Shown here piece after piece: positions 41,301-53,300 of a DNA stretch of 64,000 nt. The DNA comes from Sipunculus nudus (Eukaryota > Annelida > Sipuncula > Golfingiida > Sipunculidae), in NCBI GenBank assembly GCA_026874595.1, contig CM049306.1, positions 46,564,019 to 46,628,018 on the forward strand, given 5' to 3'. The translations under genes were made by a program, and so were the position numbers. Under the pieces are notes generated by a model that saw nothing but the letters and a program-made list of their open reading frames with translations, was not told where the DNA came from and made no database searches. The first letter of the stretch is position 1, and every line of letters begins with the position of its first letter.

Positions 41301-44300
41301 TTACACAGTTTTACAGTCACAGCTCAGAATACCAAACAGAAAACTTGGTTATAAAGATTTACAGGTTTAGTGATATTTAGCAGTGTTTGATAATTTGACA
41401 GTGTTGTGTTTCCATAGATATTTTTTATACGCCCATCATATGACAGGCGTATTATGGTATAACCACAGTCAGCCCATCTGGCCATCCATCTTTCAGTTAA
41501 CTTTAAGTGTCATTGCTATAACTTACTGGGGCTTTAATGGATATTCACGAAACTCACCATAACTACTTACCAACAGATTATTTTGCCTGAGTTCGATTAT
41601 GGGCAACATCCATGCGCATTTAATAAGATCACGGGTCACTAGGCTTTTTGTGGTGTCACCGTGATAACTTACGAAGAATATGAAGGATTTTGATAAAACT
41701 CATTAGAAATGTTACCGGTAATCAATAAAATATCTTGCCTAAGTTTAATTTCCAGCAAAACCCATGCATTTATAATGAGGTCAGAGGTCACCAAACTTTT
41801 GAGGCACCTTGGTGACTTACCAAAAATCCTGTGGATTTTCATGAAAATCACCATAACTACTTACCAAAATAGTTTCTCACCTGAATTATATTTTCATCAA
41901 AATTCACACATATTTATTGAGGTCAGAGGTCACCAGATTCACAACGGGCGTATTATTCACTTTGCAGTGCTCTTGTTAAGAATTTTTATGTACATTCTTT
42001 GATTCATGCCTTGGATACTTATTATATTTGTTGCTCATTCAGGTCTGCCATGTTTGAGAGGTTATTGAGTTGATACAGAATGTCACAAAACAAAAATATT
42101 TGAAAGCATTATCTGCATGACATGCGGTAAGCAACATTTGTTCAGTGTGCACTGATCTTTTTATTAAGGTTCAGTCTTGACTTACCTATTTCACAGAGAG
42201 GAATGCTTTATTACTGACTTAGCAAAGTAAGTATGGATAATTTACATAAATCTTATCTGTAATGTTCCAGAATAGAAATTAATTTTATTAAGCAGATTGA
42301 ATAAAGATTAATGCATCTTCCTTGCAGCTAGGATCTAGCTGCTATTTGCTACCAAGGTACCTTGCTTCATTTAGCAGCTCTTACATCTTATTTCACATCT
42401 GTTATTTGAATAAATAACAAGGCAATTGAACCAACCAAATGACTTGTTTTAGAAGGCTTCCGAAGCAGTATTTCAGGCCATCAAGGTTCTGACCAATCAA
42501 ATAAAGCGTTTTTAAGCCCATCCTGTTTTGGCTGCATTTTTTTGTCCCCCACTCCGCAGATGTGGGGGACATTGATTTGGGATTGTTTGTCTGTCTGTCA
42601 GTCGGTCTGTCTGTTCTTCCGTCAGGTTTTGTTCTGCGTCATTACTTTCCTAAATTTTATCCCATTTCATTCAAATTTGGATCAGTGATCGCTCTCATGC
42701 ATACCTGGGTTGGGATTGGTTTTGGAGTGTCTGTCTGAAAAATATTTTTCTCCAGCTCAAAAACAAAATTCTTAAATTTTGGTTAAATTTCTCAGTGTGT
42801 TTTAGTTTTTATGTTGGCCTGAAGATGTCTCTACATGTCATAGTGGATTTTGGTCCTATTTCTAAATGTGTTTAAGTTTTTATGTTTGCCAGCAGATATC
42901 TCCACATCTCACAGTTGATCTGTTTTTCATGTGATCTCAAAATTTTCTCCACATGTAATAATTTTGGTTCTTTATCAGGGAATGAAAGAAAACAAGTTCC
43001 CAAAGCGGGGGACATTAATTCAACGAATTTGCTTGTTTTTAGGCCGACAGAGTTGAACAGTGTATTGTTTACATTTGGTTTGTTTGATTTGATTGGCAGT
43101 AGTAATATTGACCCAAACACATGGAGGCTTTTATTATTCATGTAATAGATGCCAGAGTATCTCGCTGAAGCAAGGTCTGGGGGTAGTGTATTGGGCCCAG
43201 ATCCTTGCTGGCATGAAAATGAGACTGATGCTCTTGTTTGGCAATTTTCCTCAGGACTGCTGATGCTTTCGATACATCATATTGATCTTCTGAGAGAACT
43301 CTGAGATTTAAAATAAGTATTTTTTACCCTATGTGCCCCAGGATTGGTCAAATTGCACATTCAGTTTTCTGACCTTTACAAAAGATATAAAGTTTAACAT
43401 TATGGTGACTGAGGTTTCTGATATAAATTAAGATTGGTTGAATAGGTCTACATTCAGTGATATATCAATTTTGGTTACAAGTTGGCATATATTTAAAACA
43501 TGTGATAACATACCACAGTATTTTCATATTGCAACATTTTATATGAAAATTATGATAATAGAATGGACTTTGTTCTGTCATGTGTTGAAAATAAACTTTT
43601 TGATAACATTTTGAAAAGAAGAAGATTAGGTATAATCTTTATTTGGATGAACAAAAGGTCTTTCCTACCACCCTAGTGACATCTGTGAGCAACAACTAAC
43701 ATTGAGTGTTCAGGTCTTTTATATCAACAAGGTAGATCATATTTTGTGATATCTCAAATGATAAAAGTTAGAAAGTACCTACCTAAACTTCAGTGATGAA
43801 ATTCATGTTGAAAATTCTATATTGTTTCTGATTTCAAGTGACAAAAACAATAATTCTGAATCATTGGACCCAAACACAGCAGACAATCATTATATGAATG
43901 TGCATGCTCAGTGGATAGGTATACTGTCTTAGTGATTTATTTTGTATCCGGACAGATTGTCATAATTAATGAGGGATATGAATGACTAAGAATGGAGCTC
44001 TTGATATATATGATAATTAACAGTTAAATTATAGTTAAGAGTCATAAATATTTATAAATATTTGATCATAGTTTATTTAATTTCAGCAGAAGTTATAACT
44101 TTTTATCTGTTTGAAGTAAGTCATTTTGAAATAATGATTTTTTATCGACAGACTACCCCAACCTATGGCATGGCAACCCGTGACACTCATGTTTTAATAG
44201 ATGATGATGCATCTACTGACAGACCATTGGAGACCCAGTTTGTCCACACTCCCAAGAAAGGTTAGTTTTAAGTGTAAGAATTTTTCAAGCACCTTTCAAG

Positions 44301-47300
44301 ACCACCAGGTGTCACTGCTGCATGACATAGTGGATCAGTCAAACTGTGATCATTACATCTTCATGTTTAAATTTACAACAAATTGAATTAATTTATCTTT
44401 GCTTGGTTAAGATTTACCATAAAAGTTGTGTTCACAGGTTTGTCTTTTAAATGCATAACATGTTGATGAAAATGGTTAACAAAAAATTGAATAAAATAAA
44501 ATGTTTCAGGTTCATCAGTATGTCAAGTTGCTTTATATAAATAACTTACAGTTAAACCATTTTTCCTGTAATTTTTCTAACACAGGTAGGTTAAAAATTA
44601 ATTGGTCTTGTGTGATTCACTGTAGTCACCTTATTTTTTGCGAGGTTTCAATTTTTGCGATATTCACGAAAGGGAAAATTGTCGCAAAAATAAACCTTTG
44701 TGAATAAGAGGCTCCATCATTGAAGGGAAGTCGTAAAGCAAACTTTTGATATATAAATAGTACTTGATCTTGTATGTTCCCATAAATCACAGACTCCTAT
44801 AAGAAATGATATCGAATCTTTTAAATAATCTGGCAGTAATGAACAAAAATGTCCACTTGTTTGATGTTGCCTTTAGTTGTTGTCCAACTGTTTACGATTT
44901 GAGTACAGATTATTTAATTTAACTAATTCATATTATAATGGATATATTGTGTAGTTTGCACTATGGCCAGATTGTGAAAATGGAACCCTTGCGAAACAAT
45001 GATAATATGAAAATCAGGCCACAAATATGAAGTCTACCACAGTATTTAGACTTTGATGTTTGCTTGGGTGGTCTATTTGATTGCTTGGGTGGTCTATGTG
45101 ATTGCTTGGATGGTCTATTTGATTGCTTGGATTGTCTATTTGATTTCTGTGAAAATTGTCAGATGAGCATACTTTTGTATGAAGTGAACATGCTTAACAC
45201 TGACAATAAGTTGCACAGAATCAGTACATATGTGACACTGTGTACTGTTACTCAGTATTATTAAAATTGTATTATGGTTATTAGCTCAGCTGACTGAAAG
45301 TCATCTGAGCTATAGGGATCACCTTTTGTCCGTCGTCCGTCCGGCCGTCCGGGCGTCTGTCCGTTAACAGGGCACAAATCGTAACCGCTAGAACTGGAAT
45401 CTTCTTACTTGACATCCTGGGAGGTCCATGAAAAATCTCCTTGGAAACCAGAAATTAGGTCTCTGTTACCCATATCCTTCAAGCTATGGGGCCCAAAGTA
45501 CCCCCCAGAAAAGTCCTAAATTTCATACAAAAACTTCAATATCTCATTAACTACTTGACTGATGGTCATGATTTTTGGCATACATATTGATCATGAGAGG
45601 TTCCATCAGTTCCTGAAGACCGGTGGCGCCACCTGTATCGTTCAATTTTTTACGAATTTTTTTCTCTATTTTTGAGACCTTAAAAAATGTGAACATCTGT
45701 TAACAAGGCACAAATCGTAAAGACTGGACCTAGAATCTTCATTCTCGACACACTGAGAGACCTATGAAAAGTCTCCATGGAAACCAGAAATTAGGTCTCT
45801 TGTTACCCATATTCTTCAAGCTATGGAGCCCCAAAGTACCCCCAAGAAAAGTAAAAAATTTCATACAAAAACTTCAATATCTCATTAACTACTTGACTGA
45901 TGGTCATGATTTGTGGCATAACTATTGATCATGAGATGTGTCATCACTTCCTGCAGACTGGTGGCGCCACCTTTATCGTTCGATTTTTTTACGATTTTTT
46001 CCTCTATTTTTGAGACCTTTAAGGATGCTGTCATCTGTTAGCATGGCACAAATCTAGAATCTTCATTCTTGACACACTGAGAGGTCCATGAAAAATATCC
46101 TTGGAAACCAGAAATTAGGTCTCTGTTAACCATATCCTTCGAGCTATGGGGCCCGAAAGTACCCCCCCCCCCCCCAGTAGTCAAAAATTTCATACAAAAA
46201 CTTCAATATCTCAATAACTACATCACTGATGGTCATGATTTTTGGCATACATATTGATTATGAGATGTTCCATCAGTTCTTGCAGACTTGTGGCGCCACC
46301 TGTATTGTTTGATTTTTTACGATTTTTTCCTCTATTTTTGAGACCTTTAATGATGCTGTCATCTGTTAACGTGGCACAAATCATAACGACTGGACCTAGA
46401 ATCTTCATTCTTGACACACTGAGAGACCTATGAAAAGTCTCCATGGAAACCAAAATTAGGTCTCTGTTACCCATATTCTTCGAGCTATGGAGCCCTAAAG
46501 TACCCCCAAGAAAAGTAAAAAATTTCATACAAAAACTTCAATATCTCATTAACTACTTGACTGATGGTCATGATTTGTGGCATAACTATAGATCATGAGA
46601 TGTGTCATCTGTTCCTGCAGACTGGTGGCGCCACCTGTATCGTTCAATTTTTTACGATTTTTTCCTCTATTTTTGAGACCTTTAAGGATGCTGTCATCTG
46701 TTAGCATGGCACAAATAGTAACGACTGGACCTAGAATCTTCATTCTCGACACACTAGAAGACCTATGAAAAGTCTCCGTGGAAACCAGAAATTAGGTCTC
46801 TTGTTACCCATATTCTTCAAGCTATGGAGCCCCAAAGTACCCCCAAGAAAAGTAAAAAATTTCATACAAAAACTTCAATATCTCATTAACTACTTGACTG
46901 ATGGTCATGATTTGTGGCATAACTATTGATCATGAGATGTGTCATCACTTCCTGCAGACTGGTGGCGCCACCTTTATCGTTCGATTTTTTAACGATTTTT
47001 TCCTCTATTTTTGAGACCTTTAAGGATGCTGTCATCTGTTAGCATGGCACAAATCTAGAATCTTCATTCTTGACACACTGAGAGGTCCATGAAAAATATC
47101 CTTGGAAACCAGAAATTAGGTCTCTGTTAACCATATCCTTCGAGCTATGGGGCCCGAAAGTACCCCCCCCCCCCCCCCCCCCCCGAGTAGTCAAAAATTT
47201 CATACAAAAACTTCAATATCTCAATAACTACATCACTGATGGTCATGATTTTTGGCATACATATTGATTATGAGATGTTCCATCAGTTCCTGCAGACTTG

Positions 47301-50300
47301 TGGCGCCACCTGTATTGTTTGATTTTTTACGATTTTTTCCTCTATTTTTGAGACCTTTAATGATGCTGTCATCTGTTAACGTGGCACAAATCATAACGAC
47401 TGGACCTAGAATCTTCATTCTCGACACACTGAGAGACCTATTAAAAGTCTCCATGGAAACCAAAATTAGGTCTCTGTTACCCATATTCTTCGAGCTATGG
47501 AGCCCTAAAGTACCCCCAAGAAAAGTAAAAAATTTCATACAAAAACTTCAATATTTCATTAACTACTTGACTGATGGTCATGATTTGTGGCATAACTATA
47601 GATCATGAGATGTGTCATCTGTTCGTGCAGACTGGTGGCGCCACCTGTATCGTTCAATTTTTTACGATTTTTTCCTCTATTTTTGAGACCTTTAAGGATG
47701 CTGTCATCTGTTAGCATGGCACAAATAGTAACGACTGGACCTAGAATCTTCATTCTCGACACACTAGAAGACCTATGAAAAGTCTCCATGGAAACCAGAA
47801 ATTAGGTCTCTGTTACCCATATCCTTCGAGCTATGGGGCCCCAAAGTACCCCCCAGAGTAGTCAAAAATTTCATACAAAAACTTCAATATCTCAATAACT
47901 ACATCACTGATGGTCATGATTTTTGGCATACATATTGATTATGAGATGTTCCATCAGTTCCTGCAGACTTGTGGCGCCACCTATATTGTTTGATTTTTTT
48001 ACGATTTCTTCCTCTATTTTTGAGACCTTTAAGGATGCTGTCATTTGTTAGCATGGCACAAATCGTAACGACTGGACCTAGAATCTTCATTCTCAATAGA
48101 CTGAGAGACCTATGAAAAGTCTCCATGGAAACCAGAAATTAGGTCTCTGTTACCCATATCCTTCGAGCTAGGGGGCCCCAAAGTACCCCCCAGAGTAGTA
48201 AAAAATTTCATACAAAAACTTCAATATCTCAATAACTACATCACTGATGGTCATGATTTGTGGCATAACTATTGATCAAGAGGTGTTCCATCAGTTCCTG
48301 CAGACTGGTGGCACAACCTGTATTTGTTCGGGTTTTTTTTACGAATGTTTTATCTATTTTTGAGACCTTTAAAGATATGAACATCTGTTAACAGGGCACA
48401 AATCATAAAAACTGGACCTAGAATCTTCATTCTTGACACACAGGGAGACCCATGAAAATTCTCCATGGAAACCTGAAATTAGGTCTCTGTTACCCATATT
48501 CTTTAGGCTGTATGGCTCCAAAATACCCCCCAGAATAATGGAAAATTTGATACAAAAAGTGCAGTATCTCAATAAATACAACACTGATGGTCATGATTTT
48601 TGGCATACATATTGATCATGAGCTGTTCCATCAGTTTCTGCAGAGAGGGTGCGCCACCTCTATTTTTTTCAAATTTTTACGAATTTTTTTTCTCTTTTTT
48701 CGAGACCTTTGAAGATGTGGTTATCTATCAATAGGGTACAAATTGCAACAACTGGACCTAGAAACTTCATTCTTGTCATGCAAGGAGGCCCATGAAGAGT
48801 GCCTGTGGAAACTTGAAATTAGGTCTCTGTTACCCATATCCTTCAAGCTATAGGACTCTGAAGTATCCCTCAGAATAATGGACAATTTGATACAAAAGCT
48901 GAAGTATCTGAACAACTAATACGGAGATCCTCATGATTCTTTGCATGGATATTGACCATTAAGTGTTTTTAGCTCAGCTGACTGTAAGTCATCTGAGCTA
49001 TAGGGATCACCTTTTGTCCGTCGGCCGTCCGGCCGTCCGGGCGCCTGTCCGTTAACAGGGCACAAATCGTAACCGCTAGAACTGGAATCTTCTTACTTGA
49101 CATCCTGGGAGGTCTATGGAAATTCTCCTTGTAAACCTGAAATTAGGTCACTGTGACCTATATTCTTCGAGCTATGGGGTTCCGAAGTACCCCCAGAATA
49201 ATGGAAAATTTGATACAAAAGCTCAAGTATCTGAACAACTAATGCATTGATCATCATGATTTTTTGCATGGATATTGATCATGGAGTGTTTCATCAGTTT
49301 CTGCAGACTGGTGGTGCCACCTGTATTTTTTCGATTTTTACCAATATTTTTCTCTTTTTTTGAGACCTCTTAAGATGCGGCCATCTGTTAACAGGGCACA
49401 AATCGTAACGACTACACCTAGAATCTTCTCTCTTGACATGCAGGGAGGCCCATAAAAAGTCTCTTTGGAAACCTGAAATTAGGTCTCTGTTACCCATAAC
49501 CTTTGAGCTATGGGGCTTCGAAGTACCCCCCCAGAATAATGGAAAATTTGATACAAAAGCTCAAGTATCTAAACAACTATTGCAGTGATCACCATGATTC
49601 TTTGCATGGATATTGATCATGGAATATGTCATCAGTTTCTGCAGTATGGTGGCGCCACCTGTATTTTTTTTATTTTTAAGAATTTTTTTCTCTATTTTTG
49701 AGACCTCGTAAGATGTGGTCATCTGTTAACATGGCACAAATCGTAACAACTGGACCTAGAATCTTCTCTCTTGACATACTGAGAGGCCCATGAAAAGTCT
49801 CCTTAAAAACTTGAAATTAGGTCTCTGTTACCCATAACCTCTGAGCTATGGGGGCTCCAAAGTACCCCCCAGAATAAATGGAAAATTTGATACAAAAGCT
49901 CAAGTATCTGAACAATTTTTATGTTGATCACCATGATTCTTTGCATGGATATTGATCATGAAATGTTTCATCAGTTTCTGCATTCTGGTGGCGCCACCAG
50001 TATTTTTTCAATTTTTAGCTCAGCTGACTGAAAGTCAGCTGAGCTATAGGGATCACCTTTTGTCCGTTGTCCGTCTGGCCATCCAGGCGTCTGTCTGTTA
50101 ACAGGGCACAAATTGTAACCGCTAGACCGGGAATCTTCTTACTTGACATCCTGGGAGGTCTATGGAAATTCTCCTTGTAAACCTGAAATTAGGTCACTGT
50201 GTCCTATATTCTTCGAGCTATAGGGTTCTGAAGTACCCCCCAGAATAATGCAAAATTTAATACAAAAGCTCAAGTATCTGATCAACTAATCCATTAATCG

Positions 50301-53300
50301 CCATGATTCTTTGCATGGATATTGATCATGGAGTGTTTCATCAATTTCTGGAGATTGGTGGCGCCACCTATATTTTTTTTTATTTTTTACGATTTTTTTT
50401 CTCTACTTTTGTGATCTTTAAACATTTGGTCATCTGTAAACAGGGCACAAATCATAATGACTGGACCTAGAATCTTCTGTCCTCACCTCCAGGGAAGCCC
50501 ATAAAAGGTCTACATGGAAACCCGAAATAAGGTCCCTGTTACCCATATCCTTCATGCTCTGGGGCTCCGAAGTACTCCCCAGAATAAAGATTTGGCCATC
50601 TGTTAACAGAGCACAAATTATAATGACTTGACCTAGAATCTCCTTTCTTGATATGCTGGGAGGCCCCTGAAAAGTCTCCTTGTGCACCTGAAATTACATA
50701 TCTGTTACCCATATCCTTCATCCTATGCGGCTATGAAATACCCCCCAGAATAAACATTTGGTCATCTGTTAACAGGGCACAATTCATAATAACTAGACCT
50801 AGAATTTTATTTTTTGACATGCTGGGAGACCCCTGAAAAGTCATCTTGTAAACCTTGAAAATAGGTGTCTGTTACCCATATCCTTCATGCTACAGAGCTC
50901 CATAGTACCCCAATGAATATTGGATGATTTTATACAAAAGGTCAAGTTTGGAAAAAGTATTTCATTCAAATTTGACATTCAGATGATAAAATTACTTTTG
51001 TCAATGTCTTCCTGGTCAGCTGAGCGTCATGACCCCTGGGTCACTTGTTATAAAATGTTACTGTTTGTGCTTACAGTGAAGCCTGAGGGTGTCCCATCAA
51101 CTATTGCTGAAGAAACAAGTCCACAGTTACCAAAGTCATGGGGAAGCCAGTACAGTAAGTGTCAATCAATTTATAATGTAGGAGACACACAGATGAGTGT
51201 AAAAAGTACTTTAATGTTCTCCATCCAAAGCATGCCTCACTTAACCTAGGGGCATGGACCCCCCCCCCCCCTCTCCCCCCAACACTATTTTTTAGACCTA
51301 AACAATTTGGAAGTATAAGTGTTTGGTACAGAAAACCAAGTTTGATTTTGCACCAGGATGCATTTTAAACTACCCCAGATTGTGCTGTTGCAGCCTAAAT
51401 TTTCAAATTGTTTCTCCACTAATGGAGGGGAACCCGTCCCATATTTCTCCACCCTCTGCATCTCCCTCTTTTCAAATTATGTATCTGCCTCTCCTCACAC
51501 CATAATCTGAGGCATCCACAGAATGTGTAATGTTCCTTGAAAACCTTGTAAGTGCTTGGATTTAAAATGGTAATTTCAAGGCCTTGAAATCCTTGAAAAT
51601 AGTGCTTTGAAATCTTAGCACAGTCCTTGAATTTTGAAGCAGAGCTACCTTTGCTATTTTCATAGCATATTATTATATTCTTTGATTTTGTAGCCAAGTT
51701 TTTTATTTGTTTTTACACACTTTGATGTGGTAGCGGCATCAGATCAGTTGGAAAACCAGTCAAAGATGATCCTTGACATTTGTAAAATTTTACATTGAAT
51801 GTCCTTGAAAAGTCCTTTACAGTTGTACCAACCTGCATCCAACAACCTGATAACATCTGAGTGAAAATTTGTGTTAAAAACAGAGGTGATTTTGTAGTTT
51901 CCCTGACACAGCCTGCTTTACAGCCTTCTGTATAGTGACAGAATTGTGCTATACAGTTGGAATATACTGAGACTGGGCTGTATCAGGCTTTACTTTGGCA
52001 ATGTGCTACGTTCAAGCCATAAAACTGTTAAGGCTAAGAACTTATTCATATGACACAATACATGTAATACCATTATTCACAAGAGGTCAGCACATGGCTG
52101 ATTATGATGCTAATAGTTTCATGGGTTTGTGTGGGTAAATGGGGAAACAATGCTGACAAAACACTTAAAACAGTTGCTCTATGATTGATTTGAAGGCGGA
52201 ACAGAAACAAGACTAAATATCACCAAGCGATAACTGAAAGCCTTCCCCCAACGCCTGCAACTGAGCAATAATGTGGAATCCACTATGGAGTGTACCACCT
52301 AGGAAATAGGTTAAGGTCCAAAAATTAATATCAAGTGTAAATCTGTGATGTATGACTAATATTGTGCCCATAGGTCAGTTTTGAAAAAAAGCCATTTTTG
52401 AGATCTAGTCCAGACAGAAGACAGGAAAAGAAAAAAGAAAACAAATTTTGTACTTGATGGTTTTGCACCTAAGAAGTTCCACCCACAAAATATTTTGACT
52501 CAAATATGAATGTTAAAGTAAACTCATCAACAGCTATAAGCCTTCCCTCCATATATGGGGGAGGCTTAATAGGGTATAAACAATATGAAAAGTGTCCCTT
52601 TAAGTATGTGGTCTTACATCATTTCTTCATGAGCAATACATTATAAGTATTTGTTATGATTATATAATCTGTCCAATATTACCACAGGACCAAGAAAATT
52701 GAAAACCAACTTGGCAACCATTGTAAGCAGCTCTGGATATTTTTTTTACTGTGGCTCAGTGATGCTGTCAATTAATTATTTAACTTTTTTCAAATTCATT
52801 GCTGTGAAGTGGTCTGAAGTGAAGTGAATTGACTGCACTGCTGGTGCCATCTGGTTTTATTGGTTGACACTACTGTTGCAAGTTGTCAACATCTTAATTG
52901 TTCACTCTGCTTTGCTTGTGGGCAACAAAGTTGTTATGGCCACTATAAAAGTTCAATTTTCGGCATTTAGTGACATTGAAACAAATCAACAGAATTTGTG
53001 TTACCAGCATATGTTTCTAAATATTAATCTTATAAAATAATAAGTTGAAAAAAGTTGGGTTTTATTGATTTGTGAGTGCTGAGATTTAAGTTTTAACATG
53101 GAGTCTCAATTAATTGTCTACTGGTATTGTCTGTCAGAACACATCTGAATAATGTCAGTTATCAGTTACAGCTTAAAAGAAGTTCAGAGGTCAGATGTAT
53201 AGTCAAACTTACAATTCATAAGTAGATATGTGAAATTTGTAATTTCTTTGGTTTTAAAAACCAACAGTTTTGTTGGAAAGCAAGGTGTGCATATATATGT

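Noticed and set aside
46223-47608. Open frames of about 100-118 codons on both strands, seen twice
   Set aside because: They lie within the family A tandem units, repeat with the array and exist on both strands; there is no sign of coding constraint.
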